The notes below the pieces were generated by a model that made no database searches, had not been told where the DNA came from, and worked only from the letters and a program-made list of their open reading frames with translations. Position numbers and translations under genes: made by a program. Below are positions 56,744 to 64,000 of a DNA stretch of 64,000 nucleotides, in pieces; the stretch's first letter is position 1; the number at the start of each line of letters is the position of its first letter. The DNA is from CAVSUZ01 sp963834715. GTDB taxonomy: Bacteria; Pseudomonadota; Alphaproteobacteria; Acetobacterales; Acetobacteraceae. The stretch covers positions 131,855-195,854 of the forward strand of contig CAWIDE010000013.1 of the NCBI GenBank assembly GCA_963834715.1, written 5' to 3'.

Positions 56744-56908
56744 GTAGAGATCGGTACCGATGCCAGTTTTAGGGGGCTTGACAACGGTACCGTTGGCGGA
56801 TTCGGGGAGCTTGACAACGGTACCGTTGGCGGGTTCGGGGGACTTGACAACGGTACCGTTGGGGGTTTGGCGGGGGTTGACAACGGTACCGTTGAGGGAT
56901 TTGGTTCT
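56744..56908 (+). repeat. Tandem 33-bp repeat, five units, each with a KpnI-type palindrome
   Basis: GGTACC occurs at 56753, 56786, 56819, 56852 and 56885, exactly 33 bases apart. Units 2-5 (from 56777, 56810, 56843, 56876) share TTGACAACGGTACCGTTG, which contains the 12-base palindrome AACGGTACCGTT directly after a TTGACA hexamer; unit 1 is diverged. The plus strand could encode an 11-residue repeat ('LDNGTVGGFGG') but no credible gene start is seen. Confidence 0.85.
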
Positions 56909-57321
56909 GGAACGGTATAGATTGCCAGAACGTTACCAGGCGGTCCCGGCGAGTGGCAGCCAACTCCCTGATGACCTCGCGATTGCCGCCAACAGGCTGC
57001 CGCAGCGCTGTGCCCCGCGCTGTGAGTCTCAGAGTTCGGTGGACCGGATTATCACGTGCTCGGGCTGGTCTGCAGACCCGTCCTCTCCCGGCATCTAACG
57101 GGCGGGCTTTTGCTAGGTCATGTCCGACTCTGTTCGCGTGCGGCTACTCGGCCTTGTGCCCCCGCTAAAACCCATCGTGATCCCGGCGCGCCGGAGATTT
57201 CGCAATCATGACAGTCAGCGTTAGACCATGACCCTCGGCACGGGGTGGGAGCGCGGATCGAACGGCGAGGCGATCGCCGCGTCCGGCTTGCCGATGATTG
57301 CGAGCCGCTACACGTAGTGGC
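56909..57321. other. Intergenic region, no gene recognised
   Basis: About 410 bases with short scattered frames only. No ribosome site, hairpin or family sequence supports a gene. Confidence 0.35.
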
Positions 57322-57549
57322 CTAAGTCGGACGGACGACGTAGTGGCCAGGCACCCAAACGTACCGAAACCCGTTCCAGCGCCAATGGCCGGGCCGCCAG
57401 ACGTAATAACCTGGCGGAGGCGCCGGAACGCGCTCGACAATCGGTGCGGGCGCCGGCCCAACGGGCGGGGGAGCATAGACGCAGCCTGACAGCAGAAACA
57501 GCGAGAAAGCGACAACAAACCCTCGGGTAAATGTTAAGCGTGGTATCAT
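57322..57549 (-). CDS. Small lipoprotein with YxWxPGHWxW repeats
   Basis: The 75-residue protein has a signal peptide ending in a lipobox ('LFLLSGC'), a Pro-rich linker, then 'YYVWRPGHWRWNGFRYVW' and 'VPGHYVVRP'. This repeat type is common in alpha- and betaproteobacterial outer-membrane lipoproteins. The ATG 57549 is preceded directly by GGAG, so the exact start is uncertain. Confidence 0.65.
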   Translation of the reverse strand: MIPRLTFTRGFVVAFSLFLLSGCVYAPPPVGPAPAPIVERVPAPPPGYYVWRPGHWRWNGFRYVWVPGHYVVRPT

Positions 57550-57902
57550 CTCCAATGTCCCGTCATGCGGTTGCATCCTTACCAGATCCAGCATCGCGCC
57601 GGATGCACGCCACCGTAGGGGCCCGACATAGCCCGGCCGGCATGCGCACCCGGCTAGGGCGCCGGTTGGATTGAGCAACGTTGTTATATTTGTCAATGTT
57701 AAATTTGGCATGCAGCGTGATCTCGCGGCGGTTCAGGTTGCGGTATTCGCGATCTCGGCATTGCTCTCCGCTCTGTCCCTTCGCGGACGCGGGCCGCGAC
57801 CCCTCAGTAGCCCGTCTTCTCTCCACACGGCCCTGCGGCAGCATTCGTGCGGGAATTTACGGTAGGGGGCTGATCCAGGCGAGCCTACCCGTAAATTCCT
57901 GC

Positions 57903-58090
57903 TTAGGCGGTGCGCTGGGCAAGGGCTTCGTAGGGCATCGACCGCGCCCGATCCGGACCTGGAACGCGGCCTTGGTCGGCGGCAAACCGGCGTACACCAA
58001 TGCGAACGCCGCCTCCAGTTTTTCCGGATCCAGCGCCTTGCGCCCCGGCGCGCCTGCCGTTGGCGGCGGCCGCAGCGAGGCCGATCAGGC
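57903..58090 (-). pseudogene. Serine recombinase/resolvase, C-terminal remnant
   Basis: One minus-strand frame gives 'GRKALDPEKLEAAFALVYA' and 'GLPPTKAAFQVRIGR', matching the C-terminal HTH of Tn3-type resolvases ('LDPEKL...GLP...AA..VGIGRSTLY'). A small slip then leads to 'SMPYEALAQRTA' and a stop. The catalytic N-terminal domain is absent. The rest of 57550-58411 shows no gene. Confidence 0.5.
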
Positions 58091-58411
58091 GCCGTGCGAA
58101 ATCCGCCATATGCGATCGCTGAGGCTGCGGGCATGCGAATGCCGAGCCTGCGACGCAGGTCGAGATCCGAGGATGCAGCGACAGCTTCGGCAGCCCGCCA
58201 CGACGTGATGCTATCGCGGGAGCGGGCGTAGACTGTGGCGAACGCTTTGATGGACGTGGGTTGCCGCGAACCGCTTGGTGCGCAAGGCGCAAAGACAGAC
58301 CCGCGCCAACCCAGGGGTTATTAGCCGGCGAGTTGAGATCGCCATTTAGCCCCTTGCGTGGGAACTAATCGCAGTGCCTCAATAAAAGCCCTCCGGGGCA
58401 ACATCAGTTTC

Positions 58412-58666
58412 TTAACGCATGCCCTCGGCCAATTCCGTTCCGCGCTCAATGATCTCATTGAATGCCGCTTGTGCAGTGGCTTGATCCGTCCAGTCGCGCT
58501 CATCCAGGATATTCGAGACAGCATTGAGCTCCGCAACCGGAATGCCTTCACGCTCTCCCTCGTGGCAACTGTAGAGTCGTCCGTTCCGCCGTTCAATGAG
58601 CGCGAAGCGGTCGCCACAGGCAATCAGCAGATGAGTGCCATGTTCCGCAATAATGGTCACCTTCAT
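58412..58666 (-). CDS. Small conserved-looking hypothetical protein
   Basis: The 84-residue product starts at ATG 58666 ('MKVTIIAEHGTHLLIACGD') and continues with a beta-rich 'FALIERRNGRLYSCHEGE' and a helical C-terminus. A longer frame to 58699 is less likely. Even codon use and sensible composition support a gene; function unknown. Confidence 0.5.
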   Translation of the reverse strand: MKVTIIAEHGTHLLIACGDRFALIERRNGRLYSCHEGEREGIPVAELNAVSNILDERDWTDQATAQAAFNEIIERGTELAEGMR

Positions 58667-59279
58667 CCCGTTACAGCTCCGACTGTGAACCGGCCCCAAA
58701 AAATATAGGCACCAGTGGCGTGGTCACCAACCCAGATTCAGTCAAAAATTGCTCGCGAGTTGCGTTGCCAACCGGCCAATTCGCCGATGGTCCGGGGGCA
58801 CTAATCAGCCGGACGGCTACTCCGCCGCACGTCGGGCGTGCACAATTATACGCTAACATTCCCCAAGGGAGGGACGCCGCTTTTGTCAATCCCGCTTTTT
58901 GGCCACTTACTATGTTCGACGGCGGCTTTGGTCGCGTGCCTCGCATTTCCGGGCTGCTCAGGCTTTCAGAAACCTGTTCCAAAACAGCACCGAAAGCCGA
59001 CCCAAGTAGGGGTCGACGCACGATTTGTGAAAAATAGTACGCTTAGCCACCCGCGACCGAAACGAATGCCGAACCCAGGCATTCCAGAGCAGCATCTTTT
59101 CGGGCGCCGCGGTGTAGCGCTGGAAACTGTTTTCTCCCTGCCTTGGCACGCCGCCGCCCCGGCGCGCCCCTTCGTGTCTGGCGGCTCGCTTGTAGGTGGA
59201 GAGCGAACCCCGCCCCGCGAGCTACTGGCTGGCGGGAACTGTGGGTAGAACAATCGTGGCATGTCGGCAGGCAGGAGAA
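58667..59279. other. Intergenic region of about 610 bases
   Basis: No confident gene. A plus frame from about 58838 contains a lipobox-like 'ALVACLAFPGC', but the rest of it looks random. The region separates the sigma-54 activator (minus) from the small protein (minus). Confidence 0.3.
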
Positions 59280-60431
59280 TCAGTTCATAATCGGAGCAGG
59301 TTTGAGGCCGCGGGCGAGATTGATCGCGTGGCGGCGGAGCATACGGTAGAGGGTAACGCGAGAGACCCCAAGGTCTTGGGCGGTCAGCGTAATGTTTTCC
59401 TTACTATTGGCGAGGGCGCGGAGCAAAGCTTCGCGCTCCGCCGGGGAACTGGGAAGAGGCCATCCGGCGAGCGAGGGCGGCGGCTTGCGGACCGGGACAT
59501 CCTCGGCCAGTCCGACGAAATCGGCCAGGCGAAGCTCCCGGCCATCACCAATAGCGACGGCGCGGCGAATAACCGAGGCCAGCTGGCGGACGTTGCCCGG
59601 CCAGGAATGGCGCTGCAAAGCCTCCAGTGCGGCAGGTTCAAAATCGGAGACCTCGCGGCCGTATTGCTGGGCAGCTTGATGGAGGAAGTGGCGGGCGAGG
59701 ATGGCGATGTCCTCGGCCCGGTCGCGCAAGGGCGGGACATCGAGCGAGAGCACGTTCAGCCGGTAAAAGAGGTCCTCGCGGAAGCGGACCTCCGCCATGG
59801 CGTGGCGCAGGCGGACATTGGTTGCTGAGACCACCCGGACATCCACTTTGATGGCTTCACGGCCGCCGACGCGGACGATCTGGCCTTCCTGAAGAAAGCG
59901 TAGCAGGTGGCCCTGTAGGTCGAAGGGCATGTCGCCGATTTCATCAAGGAACAGCGTGCCGCCACTGGCATGCTCGATGTAGCCTTTGGTGCGACTGGCA
60001 GCCCCGGTAAACGCGCCGCGCTCGTAACCGAACAGCTCGGAGGCGATGAGGGTTGGCGGGACCCCCGCGCAGTTGACTGCTACAAAGGGACCGTTGTGGC
60101 GGCGCGATTTGGCATGGATTGCCTGGGCGATCAGCTCCTTGCCGGTTCCGCTTTCCCCGGAAATCAGCACCGGCTCGTCGGTACGTGCGAAGCGCTCGAC
60201 CAGGGACATCAGGTGGCGCATTACCGGGCTTTCGCCGACGATTTGTGTCGGCCACGAGATTGATGTCCAGTCGCCGCGGAGTTGCTGTTCCTCAAGGAGG
60301 ACCTTCAATCGGCTCAGCAGCGCCGGATCTGCTGCCGCGTGCTCGAGCAATATCCGCGCCAGTCGCTCCGCCGGAACCCGCGTGAGCTCGCCGACTGAGA
60401 TGCGGATTCCGGCTGGCGTAACTCTGTCCAA
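59280..60431 (-). CDS. Sigma-54-dependent transcriptional activator (AAA+ with Fis-type HTH)
   Basis: The 383-residue protein has the central AAA+ domain with Walker A 'GESGTGKELIAQ', the sigma-54 loop 'RGAFTGA', Walker B 'GGTLFLDEIGDM' and arginine fingers in 'RFREDLFYRLNV', then a Fis HTH ('TLTAQDLGVSRVTLYRML'). Only about 65 residues precede the AAA+ domain, too few for a receiver, PAS or GAF sensor. TTG at 60431 is supported by AGGAGG five bases upstream. Target promoter not identified. Confidence 0.9.
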   Translation of the reverse strand: MDRVTPAGIRISVGELTRVPAERLARILLEHAAADPALLSRLKVLLEEQQLRGDWTSISWPTQIVGESPVMRHLMSLVERFARTDEPVLISGESGTGKELIAQAIHAKSRRHNGPFVAVNCAGVPPTLIASELFGYERGAFTGAASRTKGYIEHASGGTLFLDEIGDMPFDLQGHLLRFLQEGQIVRVGGREAIKVDVRVVSATNVRLRHAMAEVRFREDLFYRLNVLSLDVPPLRDRAEDIAILARHFLHQAAQQYGREVSDFEPAALEALQRHSWPGNVRQLASVIRRAVAIGDGRELRLADFVGLAEDVPVRKPPPSLAGWPLPSSPAEREALLRALANSKENITLTAQDLGVSRVTLYRMLRRHAINLARGLKPAPIMN

Positions 60432-60745
60432 AATGCCTCCTTGTTGCTTTTGCGAGACCGCTCTCAGAAATTTGGAGCCGCCGCTCTACGGCAAAGCCCT
60501 TAACACTACGCAGCCGCCCTCGTCAACGAATCGTTATTATTTGGTCGATGCTACTTTCCGGAGGTGCCGGGGGCGAAAAATGGCGCGCCTCAGCCAGGAA
60601 ATTTGCTCCACCTGGCACCGCGACTCCTCTCCAACGCGAATTCCGGACCTGGCAATAGTGATTACTGAATTTTAATCCGATCCGGCTCCGCGACTTCATT
60701 GCGGTGCCAAAGAACCAGTCTATTTATTTCTTGCGGAGGTGTTAC

Positions 60746-60949
60746 GTGACAAAAGCAATTCTATTTCCCCTCGCTTCGCTTACCTTGACTGCGTGCGGAT
60801 ACAGCCCTGGCACACGTGCGCTCAGCGGCGGTGCACTCGGGGCCGGTGCTGGAGCTGGATTAGCGGCAATTACCGGTGGGAAACCGGCAACCGGCGCTCT
60901 GATTGGTGGTGGTATCGGCGCATTGGGCGGTGCCCTGACAGCGCCGTGA
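60746..60949 (+). CDS. Small glycine-zipper lipoprotein
   Basis: The GTG at 60746 with GGAGG 6 bases upstream starts a 67-residue protein: signal with lipobox 'LTLTACG', then a Gly/Ala-rich segment ('GGALGAGAGAGLAAITGG', 'GALIGGGIGALGGALT'), the glycine-zipper pattern of small envelope lipoproteins. The open frame from 60704 lacks a ribosome site. Divergent from the sigma-54 activator, from which it is 315 bases away. Confidence 0.65.
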   Translation: MTKAILFPLASLTLTACGYSPGTRALSGGALGAGAGAGLAAITGGKPATGALIGGGIGALGGALTAP

Positions 60950-62055
60950 AGCTGCGGGGTCGGGTCCGGAGGTTGGAGGGGCTTCATTCGGAAAATGGCT
61001 GCCAAGTCGGCTGCGGACAACCTGGAGGATACCCGGATCAAGAGCAACGAAACGAGCTGAAGACCTCACCCGCTGAAGGCCGTGAACAGAGAGTCGCCGC
61101 GGGCTGGTCGCTGCAATCGGGACTGCAACGCTTCACGACACCGAGACATTTTGGGACTTTGGGAAGGGAGTGCGGGATTCGGGAAGTCCTCGATCAAGTC
61201 GAGAATGCCGTTGTAGACACCGGCTGCGGTGATTTCATTGAGGCGACCGAGCATGGCACCCTTTCCCGGATGAGGGCTCCGAAGCTGCGGGCTATGCGCG
61301 TATCGTTTTTTATTAATCAGGACGGACTTCTGGTGGCACTAGGCGACGTCAATCTTTCTACCTGAAACGTCCACACGCTTATCCCCTGCTCCGTGGATCG
61401 TGCTTTCAGGCATCGATGCGGGAGCGGGCGGATCAAGTAATCTGGCCATCCCATCCCACTCCTCGGCCAGTTCCCGAAGTCTGTGGCGCGTCAGGTCGTC
61501 GAGGCAGCCGTCGGCGAGAGACGGGAGTGAGCGGCCTTGTTTCGCAGGTCGCATGCGGTTTCCTCAGTCAGTGCGCTCTCCGGGGGCGGCGACAACGGGT
61601 CTTGGACAATTTCCTTTCCGCCCTCGAACATTGGTTGCTCTCACCACGCTCTCGGCGATACCGCCGCAAGGAAGTTACAACGGCCAAGAGGACGGTGGTC
61701 CCTACACATTTGTTTCCGAATATACCGTGGCCGGCAACTCGACTCCCATCGACGGTGGCGGTGCCCCGGTTCTTGCCGCCAGTGACGTGACAAGCGTTAC
61801 CTTCTGGCTGACGACTTTTCCGGGGTCAAGCCGCCTGGAGCGCTCACGCTCTAAAGCCGGGGATCGCGAACGACGTGCCTTCCCGGCACTCTGCATCGCG
61901 GCAGCAACGCCGTCTCCGGTTGCTCCAGCCTCGCTCGGCATGGCACTCGCTGCGGCCACTCCTGCATGAGCCAGTGGGCTGACCGCTGTTGACGGCCGCG
62001 CTCGGCGTGCCGCTCCGCGTGGCCGGAGCGAAGCGGTTCGGGTGCCAGCCACAGC
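60950..62055. other. Gene-poor region with decayed fragments
   Basis: No intact gene in about 1.1 kb. A plus frame near 61660-61810 reads 'SYNGQEDGGPYTFVSEYTV' and 'PIDGGGAPVLAASDVTSVT', like a secreted beta-protein, and later 'SPVAPASLGMALAAA' recalls a PEP-CTERM-like end, but the frame is broken in between. A minus frame near 61440-61530 ('LTRHRLRELAEEWDGMARL') may also be a remnant. Nothing certain. Confidence 0.35.
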
Positions 62056-62931
62056 CTACGCCGGCCGGAGCACTGCTACCCTTCGCCCGCGGCCTCGCAT
62101 GATCCCACGCGCGGACCCGACCGCCCCGATCGCCAGAGTGCAGATCAGCACCCAGTGCGCGGGCCGCAGCCCGAATCGCAGACTCTCGTTGGCAGCCAGC
62201 ACCCGCGCCGCGTTGACATGGGTCGCGACGTCATACCAAGCATATTCAATCCCCGCAGCAGCTAGCGCGCTGGCTACCGCCAGCGGCACAAAGACGAGCC
62301 CCGAGCGCTGCCACTCCCGTGGCAGCGCCCGCCACAGCATCAGCCACACGAACAGCCCGGAGAAAATCACCGGCTCGCCGACATTCGCCTTGGTCTGGAT
62401 GAAAAAGTGCAGCAGCGCCAACGCCCCGATCGGATAGGCCAGGCGGTGCAGCCGCTTCCAGTTCGGCCCCATCCGCCGCATCGCCCCGTCTATGGAGGTC
62501 GCGGCCAGTGCCAACAACCCGAGCAGCGCCACGAAGCCAATCGTCAGATAGTGCCGCAGCGCAATTTCCGATGCCACGTGCAGGATCCGGAAATTCTCCA
62601 CTGCGAGATTCAGCCCGAGATGCGCGAGCGCATAGGCCGCCGCCGTCACTCCCACCAAGCGGCGCACGGTCACGATCCGCGGCCAGTTCAGCACCACGGA
62701 AGCCGGACTGATGGTCAGCGCGAGCAGGATGAATCGCACCGTCCATAAGCCGATCCAGAGCTGGGCGGTATGGATCGGCCGTGCGCCCAGTGCCCCGGTT
62801 GCCAGCCAAAACGCCACCACTGCCCCTGGCGCCACGCACCCGGCGAGCGCCGCGGCTTTCAGGGCCGAGAACCGCCCCTGCCGGTCCCGCCAGGGGGGTA
62901 TCAGTCCACGTCTCCGCACCAATCGCGCCAT
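62056..62931 (-). CDS. Ferric-reductase-like haem membrane protein (MsrQ-like)
   Basis: About 291 residues with six or seven helices, including 'WIGLWTVRFILLALTISPA', 'LGLNLAVENFRIL', 'HYLTIGFVALLGLLALAAT' and 'NWKRLHRLAYPIGALALLH'. Paired His residues in the helices fit haem b binding of the MsrQ/YedZ family, which feeds electrons to periplasmic MsrP for methionine-sulfoxide repair. No msrP gene is in the window, and the C-terminus is longer than usual, so the assignment is to family only. Confidence 0.75.
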   Translation of the reverse strand: MARLVRRRGLIPPWRDRQGRFSALKAAALAGCVAPGAVVAFWLATGALGARPIHTAQLWIGLWTVRFILLALTISPASVVLNWPRIVTVRRLVGVTAAAYALAHLGLNLAVENFRILHVASEIALRHYLTIGFVALLGLLALAATSIDGAMRRMGPNWKRLHRLAYPIGALALLHFFIQTKANVGEPVIFSGLFVWLMLWRALPREWQRSGLVFVPLAVASALAAAGIEYAWYDVATHVNAARVLAANESLRFGLRPAHWVLICTLAIGAVGSARGIMRGRGRRVAVLRPA

Positions 62932-63021
62932 TCGGGTCCCATATCCAGGTTACGAGCTAAGCCCCAATACGCTCGGCGATGCCGCAACAATCCCGTTCGT
63001 AAGGTGAAATTCGCTACAGGC

Positions 63022-63840
63022 TCAATGCACCCCGAACGCGGTGGCCTGAGCTGCCGAGGCCGGCTGGACCTGAACCCCTGTCAGATTCATCGTCACCTCG
63101 CCAACCCACTTTGTCTGAAACGAGAGCCGCACAGGCAATGGCGGCTCGCCCGGCACGATCCGCGCCAGCCATGCCGCGCCGCGATACGGCCGCGCCGCTT
63201 CGTCCGCCGGGTGGCTCAGCAGGAACCCCGCGAGCATCTGTCCGGTAAAGTCGCACCGCAGTGCAGGCCCGGCGAACACCGACCGGCTGGTCTTTCCCAA
63301 TGTGGCCATGCCCGCCGTTGTCGCCACGATGCTGGTGAGGCGGCGCCCGTCATAGGTCCGCAGTGCGGTATTGCAGACGCCCGTTGCCTCCACTCGGCGT
63401 AAGAGCTGCATCATGGCGCTGAGTGTGTCGATTGTGCCGGGGAGCAGGTATGCCGGAACCGGTTGGCGCTCCGAGGCTATGGGCGGAACTGCAGCGACCA
63501 GGACCGGCATTGTCCCGTGATACACTACCTCCGTCTCGCGGTGATTTCCGCGCCAAGTGCCGACGGCCAGGTATTGTCGCGGTTGGGGCCCCGCCCGACC
63601 CCATATGCCCGAGACCGAATCAGTCTCATGGCCGCTGTAGAACAGACTGGCCAGTCTGACCGTGTGGTAGGCCACGCTCACACCATACCCCGACGGAGTT
63701 AGCCGTAACGCTGCCTCCACCCGCATGACCAGAAACCCGCGCGCATAGGCCTCATACTGGAGCAGCACCGAGTCACCGCCGCTCGCGGTGCTTACCGCCG
63801 GGGTCAGGAGAATCAGCGCCAGTACCAGGCAGTACCGCAT
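63022..63840 (-). CDS. DUF3108-type periplasmic protein
   Basis: From ATG 63840 the protein has a signal peptide ('YCLVLALILLTPAVSTA') and about 250 mature residues with 'LQYEAYARGFLVMRVEAAL', 'VRLASLFYSGHETDSVSGI' and 'CNTALRTYDGRRLTSIVAT', the pattern of DUF3108 proteins. Their role is unknown, perhaps lipid or outer-membrane related. The frame upstream to 63864 adds only eight residues and lacks a better ribosome site. Confidence 0.8.
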   Translation of the reverse strand: MRYCLVLALILLTPAVSTASGGDSVLLQYEAYARGFLVMRVEAALRLTPSGYGVSVAYHTVRLASLFYSGHETDSVSGIWGRAGPQPRQYLAVGTWRGNHRETEVVYHGTMPVLVAAVPPIASERQPVPAYLLPGTIDTLSAMMQLLRRVEATGVCNTALRTYDGRRLTSIVATTAGMATLGKTSRSVFAGPALRCDFTGQMLAGFLLSHPADEAARPYRGAAWLARIVPGEPPLPVRLSFQTKWVGEVTMNLTGVQVQPASAAQATAFGVH

Positions 63841-63925
63841 TGCCCCTGCTTGCACCACGCCCACTAACCCGGCAAGCCAACATCTTGACCCCGGCGCCCC
63901 GGCCCGCCTATCAGTGGGGGCAGTT

Positions 63926-64000
63926 GGGTGCGTAGCTCAGCGGGAGAGCACCGTCTTCACACGGCGGGGGTCACAGGTTCAATCCCTGTCGCACCCACCA
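63926..64000 (+). tRNA. tRNA-Val (anticodon CAC)
   Basis: The full cloverleaf is present: acceptor GGGTGCG/CGCACCC, D arm GCTC/GAGC, anticodon stem CCGTC/GGCGG with loop TTCACAC (anticodon CAC), T arm with GGTTCAATCC, and an encoded CCA at the very end of the window. It decodes GUG. Confidence 0.96.

Noticed and set aside
56744..56908. Coding repeat protein ('LDNGTVGGFGG' repeats)
   Set aside because: No ribosome site or convincing start, the protein would be 88 residues with a random N-terminus, and the conserved part is a DNA palindrome.
60432..60745. Sigma-54 promoter for the divergent lipoprotein
   Set aside because: TGGCACC occurs near 60620 but no TTGC/GC pair lies at the required distance.

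Overview
The window reads as chromosome of a GC-rich, aerobic, Gram-negative alphaproteobacterium. The best guess is Rhodospirillales/Acetobacteraceae, judged from gene families and gene order (coxB-coxA-ctaB, a rhodobacter-type pmtA, IalB-like, YqgE and DUF3108 proteins, a Zur-type box); no database search was possible. It ends exactly on a complete tRNA-Val(CAC).

Layout. 0-12 kb holds metabolism and transport: a TauD-type dioxygenase tail, a bifunctional enoyl-CoA hydratase/3-hydroxyacyl-CoA dehydrogenase, a frameshifted 2-hydroxyacid dehydrogenase, a four-gene zinc/manganese ABC importer behind a Zur-like operator, an alpha/beta hydrolase overlapping an EamA exporter, an enolase-superfamily dehydratase and a patatin lipase. 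12-19.5 kb is an MdtABC-type RND efflux operon. 19.7-25.5 kb carries an SMP-30 lactonase, a cold-shock protein, a phospholipid N-methyltransferase and a cytochrome aa3 oxidase block (coxB, coxA, ctaB and a 38-residue membrane peptide). 25.7-34.3 kb has small coiled-coil proteins, a serine-glyoxylate-type aminotransferase, a DHA2-type MFS exporter, a YihY/BrkB protein, RlmN, an IalB-like protein, a peroxiredoxin and YqgE. 34.7-37.5 kb is a compact ACP, MBOAT and SGNH trio resembling DltC-DltB-DltD without DltA. 37.5-40.9 kb is a creatininase-family hydrolase with a two-subunit molybdenum hydroxylase.

41-52.6 kb is a decayed island: an IS1182-type remnant, two copies of an MNT-HEPN toxin-antitoxin locus (both with a damaged toxin), scattered pieces of a GH15 glucoamylase, an ABC binding protein, an intact Phd/FitB module, an IS3 and an IS1380 element sitting inside another gene, and two HEPN- or defence-like genes broken by small indels. 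52.6-56.2 kb carries a GH15 glucoamylase behind a 32-bp tandem repeat, then a sulfotransferase-like protein. 56.2-62 kb is gene-poor, with a 33-bp tandem repeat array, a resolvase remnant, small lipoproteins and a sigma-54 activator. 62-64 kb holds an MsrQ-like haem membrane protein, a DUF3108 protein and the tRNA.

A striking global property is the number of 1-2 base indels in mono- or dinucleotide runs that break otherwise convincing genes; I count about fourteen. They are either base-calling errors or real decay, and raw reads would decide. The observations I rate highest are the DltCBD-like trio lacking DltA, the two tandem repeat arrays with periods near three helical turns, the catalytic His-to-Tyr change in the hydroxyacyl-CoA dehydrogenase, and the near-perfect Zur-like and CRP-like operators.
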